Assembly: GCA_021816565.1 (NCBI GenBank) | Contig: JAKAXN010000096.1 | Location: 1 to 13,057, forward strand | Reading direction: 5' to 3' | Source of the DNA: Actinomycetes bacterium | GTDB lineage: Bacteria > Actinomycetota > Acidimicrobiia > Acidimicrobiales > Palsa-688 | DNA: 13,057 bases | Part shown: positions 5,662 to 11,779 of the stretch, in pieces | How the letters are laid out: every line of letters starts with the position of its first letter | Numbering within the stretch: position 1 is the stretch's first letter | Notes under the pieces: model-generated | Seen by the model: the letters and a program-made list of their open reading frames with translations, nothing else | Database searches by the model: none | What the model was told of the DNA's origin: nothing | Position numbers and translations under genes: made by a program

Positions 5662-6864
5662 CTAGCGGGCGGTGGATCTCCACAGCGGGACGAAGGCCAC
5701 GGCGGCCAGCGCCTGCACGGCCACGGTGAAGGCGATGGCCGCGTCGATCGACACGTCGTAGAACACCCCGATCAGCGCCGCGCCGGCCAGCCAGGCCAGC
5801 CCGTACACCGCAGTGAAGGTCCCGTAGCCGACCCCCCGCCGCTCCCGGGGCACCAGGTCGGCCACCGCGGCGCGCATGGTCGACTCGTGCACCCCCATGA
5901 CCGCCCCCCACAGCGCCGCACCGGTGCAGACCAGCGGCACCGACGTGGAGAACGACAGGAACGGCACCGCCGCCCCCAGCACCGGCAGCACCGCCAGCCC
6001 CCGCAGGGAGAACCGGTCGTAGATCCGTCCCGACACCAGAGCCGCGACGGCGGCGGTCCCCATGGCCAGGGCGTAGAGCACCGGGATCACCGCCTCCGCC
6101 ACCACGTGGCGGTGCTGCAGGTGGTACGCCAGCACCGCGAAGGTGGAGAAGCCGGCCAGGGTGGCGGCGCTGAACCCGGCGTACTGCCAGTAGCGCCGGC
6201 TGAACCCCCGCAGCGACACCTTCCGGGACTGCACCGGTCGCACCCCGGGGTCGTAGGCTGCCGGGGTGGGCACCCGCCGGCGCAGCCACGCCAGCACCCC
6301 GAGCGCCGCCACCCCGGGCACGGCCAGCACCGCGAAGGCGCTCCGGTAGCCGTGGCCGGTGGCCAGCACCGCGGCCACCACCAGCGGGCCGACCATGGCG
6401 CCGGACTGGTCGAGGGCCTCGTGCGCGGCGAACGCCCGACCCCGGCCCAGGTCCACGCTGGCCTCGGCCAGCATGGTGTCGCGCGCCGGGGTGCGTACCG
6501 CCTTGCCGAAGCGTTCGGCCACCACCAGCAGGCAGGCCAGCGCCAGCGGGCCGCCTAGGCCCAGCAGCGGCACCGCCACCACCGTGATGGCGTAGCCGGT
6601 GATGGAGATGGCCCAGTGCCGGCCGCTGCGGTCCGACCACCGCCCGGTGGCCAGGCGGAACACCAGGGCCACCGCCTCCCCGAAGCCGGTTATGGCCCCC
6701 ACCAGGGCGGCCGACGCCCCGAAGGTCTCCAGGTACGGGCCGACGATGCTGCGGGCTCCCTCGTAGACGAAGTCGGCCAGGCCGCTCACCACCCCGAACA
6801 CCAGCACGAATCGCAGCGGCGCCAGCCGGTTCGGGGTTCCGGTGTCTCCTGTCCGGTCGCTCAC
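5662..6864 (-). CDS. MFS transporter of unknown substrate
   Basis: This 400-residue protein has twelve probable membrane helices. MFS motif A is GRWSDRSGRH (residues 74-83), and GRIYDRFSLRG is its counterpart in the second half. Notable stretches are GVVSGLADFVYEGARSIVGP (about 24-43), which resembles a family of poorly characterised bacterial MFS permeases, and RTPARDTMLAEA before helix 5. The GTG start at 6864 has AGGAG about 5 nt upstream, so translation is Shine-Dalgarno dependent. The gene follows the AraC-type regulator gene by 53 nt on the same strand, so the two may form an operon and the regulator might control it. Nothing in the sequence identifies the substrate. Confidence 0.85.
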   Translation of the reverse strand: MSDRTGDTGTPNRLAPLRFVLVFGVVSGLADFVYEGARSIVGPYLETFGASAALVGAITGFGEAVALVFRLATGRWSDRSGRHWAISITGYAITVVAVPLLGLGGPLALACLLVVAERFGKAVRTPARDTMLAEASVDLGRGRAFAAHEALDQSGAMVGPLVVAAVLATGHGYRSAFAVLAVPGVAALGVLAWLRRRVPTPAAYDPGVRPVQSRKVSLRGFSRRYWQYAGFSAATLAGFSTFAVLAYHLQHRHVVAEAVIPVLYALAMGTAAVAALVSGRIYDRFSLRGLAVLPVLGAAVPFLSFSTSVPLVCTGAALWGAVMGVHESTMRAAVADLVPRERRGVGYGTFTAVYGLAWLAGAALIGVFYDVSIDAAIAFTVAVQALAAVAFVPLWRSTAR

Positions 6865-6917
6865 CGCTCCTGCTTACCCGCCCCGGGCCGCCGGTCGCAT
6901 CCCCACCTGCCGCGGTC

Positions 6918-7910
6918 CTAGGCGGCCGGGTCCTGGTGGAAGGTCCGGCGGTAGGCCGCAGGGGAGACCCCCACCTCCGCCCGGAAATGCAACCGCAGGT
7001 TGGTGGCGGTGCCGAGCCCGCACTCCTCGGCGATGCGCTCGACGGGCAGGTCGGTGGTCTCGAGCAGCCGCTGGGCCATCAGCACCCGCTGGCGGCACAG
7101 CCAGCGGTGGGGGGTGGTGCCGGTGACCGCAGCGAACCGGCGGGCGAAGGTGCGGGGGCTCATGGCCGCCCGCCGGGCCAGCAGGCCCACGCTGAGATCC
7201 TGCTCCAGGTGCTCCTGGGCCCAGGCCAGCACCCCGGCCAGGGCGTCGGAGTCGGCCCGGGGCGGCACCGGGGTGGCCACGTACTGGGCCTGGCCGCCGT
7301 CGCGATGGGGCGGCACCACCAGCAGGCGGGCCACGGTGTTGGCGATGTCGGCGCCGTAATCCGATCTCACCATGTGCAGGCACAGGTCCATGGAGGCGGC
7401 TGAACCGGCTGAGGTGAGGACCGTGCCGTTGTCCACGTAGAGCACCCGGGGGTCCACCTCCACCGCCGGGTAGCGGGCCGCCATCTCCTCGGCGTGGGCC
7501 CAGTGGGTGGTGGCCCGTCGCCCGTCGAGGATGCCGGCCTCGGCCAGCACGAACGCCCCGGTGCACAGCGACGCCACCCGGGCCCCCCGCCGGTGGGCGT
7601 CGGCGATGGCGGCCAGCACCCGGGGGTCGCTCGGGCCGCCGTCGGGGGCCACGATGGGGGGCACCACCACGGTGTGGGCCCTCTCCACGTCGGCCAGCGT
7701 CGCGGTGGCCTGCACCGTGAAGCCGACCTGGGTCTCCACCGGGCCGGGCTCGGCGGCGCAGATGGACATCCGGTACCACGGCACCCCCAGGTGGGAGCGG
7801 TCGTAGCCGAACACCTCGCACGCCACCGCGAACTCCAGCGGTGACAGGCCGTCGGCGATGAGCACCGCCACCTCGATGGGCCCCGGATCGATGGCAGATA
7901 CCTTTCGCAC
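6918..7910 (-). CDS. GlxA/FtrA-type AraC regulator with DJ-1/PfpI-like domain
   Basis: This 330-residue protein combines a class I glutamine-amidotransferase-like (DJ-1/PfpI) sensor domain with a C-terminal AraC helix-turn-helix domain. The sensor domain runs to about residue 195 and has C116 at the elbow in VASLCTGAFVLAEAG and H137 in ATTHWAH. The AraC domain lies at about 220-325, with SVGLLARRAAMSPRTFARRF then PVERIAEECG. Such proteins regulate transcription in response to small molecules, and the amidase-like domain is usually non-enzymatic. I choose GTG 7910 over the ATG at 7964 because TTGCCG-N17-CAGGAT lies 7 nt before it, and because the longer form would overlap the divergent gene's start. 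The nearest likely targets are the divergent small gene and the downstream MFS gene. Confidence 0.88.
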   Translation of the reverse strand: MRKVSAIDPGPIEVAVLIADGLSPLEFAVACEVFGYDRSHLGVPWYRMSICAAEPGPVETQVGFTVQATATLADVERAHTVVVPPIVAPDGGPSDPRVLAAIADAHRRGARVASLCTGAFVLAEAGILDGRRATTHWAHAEEMAARYPAVEVDPRVLYVDNGTVLTSAGSAASMDLCLHMVRSDYGADIANTVARLLVVPPHRDGGQAQYVATPVPPRADSDALAGVLAWAQEHLEQDLSVGLLARRAAMSPRTFARRFAAVTGTTPHRWLCRQRVLMAQRLLETTDLPVERIAEECGLGTATNLRLHFRAEVGVSPAAYRRTFHQDPAA

Positions 7911-7917
7911 AACGTCG

Positions 7918-7963
7918 ATCCTGCCACTGTCGGGTTGTGGCGGCAAGGGTGACACTGGCGGCA
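7918..7963. promoter_or_regulatory. Divergent promoter region with TGGCGGCA direct repeats
   Basis: Leftward: -35 TTGCCG (7946-7941), 17-bp spacer, -10 CAGGAT (7923-7918), then 7 nt to the regulator GTG. Rightward: a weak -10 GACACT (7951-7956) lies 6 nt before the ATG at 7963. TGGCGGCA occurs twice as a direct repeat (7938-7945 and 7956-7963), 18 bp apart. AraC-family proteins often bind direct repeats with this kind of spacing, so this could be the regulator's own site. Confidence 0.45.
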
Positions 7964-8208
7964 TGCAACCGTTTCTCGCTTCCCGTCTGGCCGGCCAGCG
8001 CGAGGAGGAGCTGCGCCGCCGGGCCGAGGTCTTCCGCCTCCTGGCCGAGGCCCATGCCGCCGGGCCCCGGCGGCCTGCGAGGTGGTCGGCCCGGCTCCGG
8101 GCCTCGGCCGGGAGGGTCGCGTCGGTCGCCGCTCACGGCCGGTCCGTTGTCCGCCTCGGTGGCCTGCCGGCGGCCGGCCTGCCCCTGCGGGGGGACCACA
8201 GCGGGTAG
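7963..8208 (+). CDS. Small basic hypothetical protein
   Basis: The 81-residue frame starts MQPFLASRLAGQREEELRRR and continues AEVFRLLAEA, an amphipathic charged helix. An Arg/Ala-rich, basic and probably disordered tail follows. Short proteins of this style are common beside regulators in Actinobacteria and have no assigned function that I know. The ATG at 7963 lies 6 nt after GACACT, a poor -10 box, so it could be leaderless. It is divergent from the AraC-type regulator and may be controlled by it. No membrane segment or metal-binding motif is visible. Lack of any recognisable domain keeps confidence moderate. Confidence 0.55.
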   Translation: MQPFLASRLAGQREEELRRRAEVFRLLAEAHAAGPRRPARWSARLRASAGRVASVAAHGRSVVRLGGLPAAGLPLRGDHSG

Positions 8209-8225
8209 TCCCGGCCGGCCCCGCC

Positions 8226-8246
8226 GCGACGGTCAGAGCAGGGCGG
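8226..8246. repeat. 21-bp direct repeat, left copy, before vapBC module 3
   Basis: The 21 bases here are identical to 8928-8948; the core reads ACGGTCAGAGCAGGG. Similarity stops sharply at both ends. This copy lies 34 bp before the antitoxin start, outside any convincing gene. Confidence 0.85.
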
Positions 8247-8262
8247 GCCGGTGCCGTCCGGC

Positions 8263-8284
8263 TGCATGTATTATGCATGCATGC
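8263..8284 (+). promoter_or_regulatory. vapBC module 3 leaderless promoter with dyads
   Basis: TATTAT (8269-8274) is an excellent -10 box, 6 nt before the antitoxin ATG at 8281. Around it, TGCAT-gtatt-ATGCA (8263-8277) is an inverted repeat, and GCATGCATGC (8275-8284) is a perfect 10-bp palindrome over the start codon. These are likely sites for antitoxin autorepression. No good -35 is seen. Confidence 0.6.
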
Positions 8285-8511
8285 CCAACGTGCAGGTGCG
8301 CAACGTTCCCGAGGACGTCCACGAGGCGCTCCTCCGCCGGGCTGAGCAGGCCGGTCAGTCCCTTCAGCAGTTCCTTGCCGGCCAGCTGGCGCTGATCGCC
8401 GCTACCCCGACGGTGGACGAGATGCTGGACCGCCTGGAGTGCCGCCCGAAGGGGCGGCTCTCCTCTGAGGGCGCTGTCGCCGCTCTGGGCGAAGCCCGTG
8501 CTCGTCGTTGA
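8281..8511 (+). CDS. vapB: Ribbon-helix-helix (FitA-like) VapB antitoxin (module 3)
   Basis: This 76-residue protein starts MPNVQVRNVPEDVHEALLRR, the typical FitA-like ribbon-helix-helix opening. A second helix follows (QSLQQFLAGQLALIA, about residues 36-50), then a charged tail that would bind the PIN toxin. The ATG at 8281 is preferred over in-frame upstream ATGs because it lies 6 nt after TATTAT, so the upstream codons fall inside the promoter. The gene uses more T-ending codons (GTT, CTT, CCT) than its neighbours, consistent with acquisition by transfer. It overlaps the toxin gene by 14 nt. The pair lies between two 21-bp direct repeats. Confidence 0.85.
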   Translation: MPNVQVRNVPEDVHEALLRRAEQAGQSLQQFLAGQLALIAATPTVDEMLDRLECRPKGRLSSEGAVAALGEARARR

Positions 8512-8887
8512 CGCGTCCGTTCTGGCTCCCGTCATCGCCGACTCCGGCGATGACGGGCACCGCTTCAGGCGGCGCCTGAGGGGTGAGACCATCGCCGGTC
8601 CTGACCTGTTGCGGGTCGAGGTCATGTCGGTTCTGCGCCGCCACGCCGGCATTGGTGATCTGACCCCCGGGCAGGCCGACGCAGCCGTCGGCGATCTGCT
8701 GGAGTTCCCGGTCCGGATCTTCCCCACCAACCCGCTCATGCGCCGGGTGTGGGAACTGCGGCCGAACCTGTCCGCCTACGACGGTTGCTACGTGGCCCTG
8801 GCCGAAGCGGTGGGCGCCCCACTGCTCACCGCCGATCGCCGCCTGGCCCGAGCGCCCGGTCCCCGCTGCCGCATCGAAGCGATCTGA
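8498..8887 (+). CDS. vapC: VapC-type PIN-domain toxin (module 3)
   Basis: This 129-residue PIN-domain RNase toxin has all four expected acidic residues: D5 in VVDASVLAPV, E41 in LLRVEVMSVL, D95 in LSAYDGCYVALAEA and D113 in LLTADRRLA. The YDGCYVALAEA...LLTADRRL block is a standard VapC C-terminal half. The GTG start at 8498 puts the first catalytic Asp at position 5, as in most VapCs, and makes a 14-nt overlap with the antitoxin gene. The toxin therefore depends on antitoxin translation. It appears intact and, with its antitoxin, forms a compact cassette between direct repeats. Confidence 0.88.
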   Translation: MLVVDASVLAPVIADSGDDGHRFRRRLRGETIAGPDLLRVEVMSVLRRHAGIGDLTPGQADAAVGDLLEFPVRIFPTNPLMRRVWELRPNLSAYDGCYVALAEAVGAPLLTADRRLARAPGPRCRIEAI

Positions 8888-8927
8888 GAAGACCGCCATG
8901 GGGCGGCCGGGACACCTTTCGCCCGCG

Positions 8928-8948
8928 GCGACGGTCAGAGCAGGGCGG
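8928..8948. repeat. 21-bp direct repeat, right copy, spanning the ATPase gene stop
   Basis: Identical to 8226-8246 over 21 bases, 702 bp from start to start. On the minus strand this copy encodes the last codons (Ala-Leu-Leu-stop) of the RsbW-like ATPase gene. The left copy could encode the same ending, so the unit looks inserted at, or duplicated from, the 3' end of that gene. Confidence 0.85.
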
Positions 8949-9807
8949 CCCCGGGGAAGGGGGACGGGGCCCGGCCCCGGTACTGGGCGGCCACCTCGCC
9001 GGGTATCCACGCCCGCATGGCCTCCACCTCGGGCGGGATCTGCCCGGCCTCCAGGTCGGTGTCGCGGCCCAGCCGCTCCAGGAACACCGTCAGCTCGCCC
9101 ACCGCGGCGATCTCGTCTCCCGATACGGCCAGCTCCAGGGTGTAGCGGTCCTGGCCCCGCCCGGCCGCCCGGAACGCCTCCTGCCGGCCGATCAGGCGGG
9201 GGGCGGCGCTGCGCTCCAGCAGCCGGTACAGCGCTTCCTGCTCGTCCGGGGCGATCCTCCCGGGCTGCAGCTGCAGCTCCCGGACCAGGTCGTCGACCTG
9301 CACCCCGCTGGCGATGGCCGCGCCGACCGGCAGGTCCACCAGGCGCACCGGCCGTCCGGTCGCGGCGGGGGGCCGGGCGGCCAGCTCCACGACCGGCTCG
9401 GCGAGGGCGCCGCTCGCCCGCTCGGACAGCTCCACCCACACCGTCTTGGCCACGTCGGTGGTGAAGTAGCCCCAGCGGGCCGCCATGGCCGCCACCAGGC
9501 GCAGACCCCGGCCGGTGGTGCCCGAGGCCAGCGGGTCGGCCCCGGCGGGCAGCGGCACCGGCAGGCGGTCCGGCCGGTCGTCGTGGACGTCGATGCGCAC
9601 CCCGGCCGGGGTGGGCCGGACCGCCACGGTGAAAGGGGTCCGGCAGTGCAGGATGGCGTTGCTGGCCAGCTCGGCCGCGCACAGGGCGGCCTCGTCGCCG
9701 AGGGCGCTGCGGCCCCACCCGTCGACGGTGTCGATCACGAACCGGCGCGCCTCGCCGGCGCAGACCGGATCGGGCTGGAAGTGGGTGGCGGCGCCGTCGG
9801 TAGTCAT
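8935..9807 (-). CDS. RsbW/SpoIIAB-like ATPase with an added C-terminal domain
   Basis: This 290-residue protein has an N-terminal GHKL ATPase domain of the anti-sigma/serine-kinase type. The N-box is E46-x3-N50 in CAAELASNAILH, the G1-like box is D76-D77, the G2-like box is GTTGRGLRLV (96-105), and K121 lies in KTVWVEL. These proteins bind or phosphorylate anti-sigma antagonists in partner-switching stress pathways. After about residue 135 comes an extra region of roughly 150 residues (DLPVGAAIASGVQVDDLVRE, then ERLGRDTDLEAGQIPPEVEA) that I do not recognise. The ATG at 9807 precedes the N-terminal domain but has no clear Shine-Dalgarno, and a large hairpin lies 13 nt upstream. The last codons lie in a 21-bp repeat. 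Confidence 0.8.
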   Translation of the reverse strand: MTTDGAATHFQPDPVCAGEARRFVIDTVDGWGRSALGDEAALCAAELASNAILHCRTPFTVAVRPTPAGVRIDVHDDRPDRLPVPLPAGADPLASGTTGRGLRLVAAMAARWGYFTTDVAKTVWVELSERASGALAEPVVELAARPPAATGRPVRLVDLPVGAAIASGVQVDDLVRELQLQPGRIAPDEQEALYRLLERSAAPRLIGRQEAFRAAGRGQDRYTLELAVSGDEIAAVGELTVFLERLGRDTDLEAGQIPPEVEAMRAWIPGEVAAQYRGRAPSPFPGAALL

Positions 9808-9820
9808 AGCTGGTGGCGGG

Positions 9821-9855
9821 TGCAGGGCGGCCCGGTGGCCCCGGGCCGCCCTGCA
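9821..9855. terminator. 15-bp perfect hairpin without T-tract
   Basis: Left arm TGCAGGGCGGCCCGG (9821-9835), loop of 5 nt, and a perfectly complementary right arm (9841-9855). It lies between the stop of the small Cys/His gene (9957) and the ATG of the ATPase gene (9807), both leftward. There is no T-run on either side. It could be a U-less actinobacterial terminator, a processing site, or a translation-control element in the ATPase leader. Confidence 0.6.
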
Positions 9856-9956
9856 GCATGTCACAGCCGCTTCGCCCTTGGGCGCTTTCGTCCCGACGCC
9901 CCGGCCCCCGCCCGCCGGACCCCGCCCGCCGGCGCCCGGCTCCCCGGGGACGGCCC

Positions 9957-10286
9957 CTAGGCCGCCACCGCGGTACCGGCCGTCCCGCTCCCGCCCCGGT
10001 CCCGGCCCCTGCCCCGGTCTCGGGGACGGCCCCGGCGGGTCGGAGGGCCATCGGCGCCCGGCGTGCCCGTGCGGTCGCCCGGCCCCGGCCCCTGACCCCC
10101 GGTGGCGAGCGGGCCGGCGTGCTCGGCGCACGCCGCCACCGCCCACCAGGTCCCCCGGCCGTCGCGCCACCAGCCCCGGGCCGCCACCCGGCCCGGACAA
10201 CGCATCGGCTGGGTGGTGTCCGCCCGGTACACCCACCGGAAGCAGCGCCCCGGATCGGTGGAGAAGGCGTTGCCGTAGAGGATCAC
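9957..10286 (-). CDS. Small Cys/His protein of unknown function with disordered tail
   Basis: The 109-residue frame starts (GTG 10286) MILYGNAFSTDPGRCFRWVY and has C15, C30 and C53 with H56 in WWAVAACAEH, plus several conserved-looking Trp residues (W39, W40, W47, W48). The Cys/His spacing suggests a small metal-binding fold, though that is only inference. From about residue 60 the protein is a low-complexity Gly/Arg/Pro/Thr tail. The GTG lies 7 nt after TAGCGT (10299-10294), a good leaderless -10 box. It is flanked by the two RsbW-like ATPase genes, one upstream and divergent, one downstream on the same strand, so it may work in the same regulatory pathway. I do not recognise its family with certainty. 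Confidence 0.6.
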   Translation of the reverse strand: MILYGNAFSTDPGRCFRWVYRADTTQPMRCPGRVAARGWWRDGRGTWWAVAACAEHAGPLATGGQGPGPGDRTGTPGADGPPTRRGRPRDRGRGRDRGGSGTAGTAVAA

Positions 10287-10293
10287 CCCGCCG

Positions 10294-10299
10294 ACGCTA
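10294..10299 (-). promoter_or_regulatory. -10 box (TAGCGT) of the small Cys/His gene
   Basis: On the minus strand TAGCGT is followed by 7 nt and then GTG 10286-10284, the spacing of a leaderless start. No recognisable -35 is present. Confidence 0.45.
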
Positions 10300-10398
10300 C
10301 CGGTGGCCTGCGACGGCCGGGCATGGCGACCCGGCGACCGGCGGACGTGTGGGCCCGGCGGTCGGGGGGTAGGGCCGGATGCAGGAGGTGGCGGCGAC

Positions 10399-10815
10399 TT
10401 GAGCACACAGGTTGAACGCCGGCTGGGATGTTGCGCCGAGTCGGTACCCGAGGCCAGGCGGATGGTGGCCGAGACCCTCGACCGGGTCGGGATCGGCGAT
10501 GACCGGGCCGGGGACGTCCGCGGCGACGCCCTGCTCATCACCAGCGAGATGCTGACCAACGCGGTCATGGCCGGCCGGGACTGCGTCACCCTCCGGGTGG
10601 AGGTGCACGATTCGTGGCTGTGGCTGGCGGTCAGCGACGACAGCCCGGAACCGGCCCGCTGCGGTTGGGCCCGGCCTCACGACACCCACGGCCGGGGTGT
10701 CGACATCATCGCCTCCCTGAGCAGCGACTGGGGCCAGACCGGATGGGACGGCACGGCCAAGACCGTCTGGAGCCGGCTGGACCTACCCGAGGAGGCGCTG
10801 GCCCGGGGTGTCTGA
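10399..10815 (+). CDS. RsbW-like GHKL ATPase (anti-sigma/serine kinase type)
   Basis: This 138-residue single-domain ATPase has the N-box ITSEMLTNAV (E50 and N54), D80-D81 in AVSDDSPEP, the G2-like HGRGVDII (97-104), and K121 in AKTVWSRLDL. Size and motifs match stand-alone anti-sigma-type kinases common in Actinobacteria, which act through STAS-domain antagonists and PP2C phosphatases; neither is encoded in the window. The start is a TTG at 10399 with GGAGGTG 8 nt upstream; upstream in-frame codons are low-complexity and precede the Shine-Dalgarno. The 3' end overlaps the convergent XRE gene by 33 bp. It is divergent from the Cys/His gene and shares the fold of the ATPase at 8935-9807. Confidence 0.8.
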   Translation: MSTQVERRLGCCAESVPEARRMVAETLDRVGIGDDRAGDVRGDALLITSEMLTNAVMAGRDCVTLRVEVHDSWLWLAVSDDSPEPARCGWARPHDTHGRGVDIIASLSSDWGQTGWDGTAKTVWSRLDLPEEALARGV

Positions 10816-11634
10816 GGCCGGCCGGGCGCCGGCCGCCAGCCGGTTGAGGGCCCCGGCGCTGGCGGTCCCCGGAGCGGAGTGGAACACCACCAGGATCTGC
10901 CCGTCGGTGTCCCCGATCGGCAGCTTCTGGCGGAGCAGGTCCAAGGTGCCGACCGCCGGGTGCTCGATGACGGAGCGGCCACCGGCCAGGGGCGCCACGT
11001 CGTGGCGGGCCCACAGCGTGCGGAACCGCTCGCTGGCCAGCGACAGCTCGCCGACCAGCTGGGCCGTGGCCGGGTCGTCGGCTCCCGAGCCTATGGAAGC
11101 CCGGAAAGCCGCCACCAGCCCGCGCAGGGACCTCTCCCAGTCCGGGTAGAGGGAGCGGACCCGCTCGTCGAGGAAGTAGGACCGCAGCCGGTTGGCGCCG
11201 GCCACGATGGTGGGGTCCAGGGCCGTGGCCGTCGGGTTGGCGGCCAGGATGTCCAGGCGGCGGTCCTCCACGAACGCCGGCAGGTCCAGCGACGACAGCA
11301 GGTCCACGATCCCGGCCGGTACCGTTTCCCGCCGGGCCCGGCGGGGGCCGGCCGGGCCGGAACCGGCCCCGAGCCCCAGGAGATAGCCTGTGGCCGTCTG
11401 GTCCAGGCGCAGCACCCGGGCCAGGGCCTCGAGGACCTGGCGGGACGGGTTGCGGTCCCGGCCCTGCTCCAGGCGCAGGTAGTAGTCCGCGCTGATCCCG
11501 GCCAGCGTGGCCACCTCCTCCCGGCGCAACCCCGGGGTGCGCCGCACCCCTACCACCCGCAGACCGGCCTCGGCCGGATCGACCAGCTCCCGGCGGGCCC
11601 GTAGGTACTCACCGAGCGGGCCGGGGGAGGGCAT
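10783..11634 (-). CDS. XRE-family regulator with MmyB-like ligand-binding domain
   Basis: This 283-residue regulator has an N-terminal helix-turn-helix of the MmyB type: RRTPGLRREEVATLAGISAD (31-50), then YYLRLEQGRDRNPSRQVLEA (51-70). A C-terminal ligand-binding domain (about 105-270) follows, including DRRLDILAANPTATAL and ERSLRGLVAAFRA. Such regulators commonly sit divergent from an oxidoreductase gene that they control, and some appear to bind lipophilic ligands. Here the divergent gene, 145 bp away, is a PdxI-like reductase. The ATG at 11634 lies 6 nt after TAGGTT (11646-11641), so the transcript is likely leaderless. The stop lies 33 bp inside the 3' end of the convergent ATPase gene. 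Confidence 0.88.
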   Translation of the reverse strand: MPSPGPLGEYLRARRELVDPAEAGLRVVGVRRTPGLRREEVATLAGISADYYLRLEQGRDRNPSRQVLEALARVLRLDQTATGYLLGLGAGSGPAGPRRARRETVPAGIVDLLSSLDLPAFVEDRRLDILAANPTATALDPTIVAGANRLRSYFLDERVRSLYPDWERSLRGLVAAFRASIGSGADDPATAQLVGELSLASERFRTLWARHDVAPLAGGRSVIEHPAVGTLDLLRQKLPIGDTDGQILVVFHSAPGTASAGALNRLAAGARPASDTPGQRLLG

Positions 11635-11640
11635 GGGCCC

Positions 11641-11646
11641 AACCTA
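11641..11646 (-). promoter_or_regulatory. -10 box (TAGGTT) of the XRE regulator gene
   Basis: On the minus strand TAGGTT is followed by 6 nt and then the ATG at 11634. The region further upstream (11647-11720) is G/C-rich, with no clear -35. The regulator may also bind here to control itself and the divergent reductase. Confidence 0.45.
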
Positions 11647-11779
11647 CCCACCGGCCGGCCGGGCCAGGGTGGCCCCGGCGGTCCCAGGGTGGAGGGGGCA
11701 TCCCCGCGGCGGGCCCCGGGTAGGCATGCTGGCGGGCGAGCCGCCGGATCCCCCCGGGCGGCGCAGGAAGGAGCTCCCC

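Noticed and set aside
7911..7964. Longer N-terminus for the AraC-type regulator (ATG 7964)
   Set aside because: It would cover the predicted -35/-10 and overlap the divergent gene's start; the extra 18 residues are Pro/Ser-rich and outside the conserved domain.
8402..10051. Long minus-strand open frame of 549 codons across vapBC and the ATPase gene
   Set aside because: Low-complexity Gly/Arg/Ala sequence in a wrong frame; the ATPase in the other frame has clear motifs.
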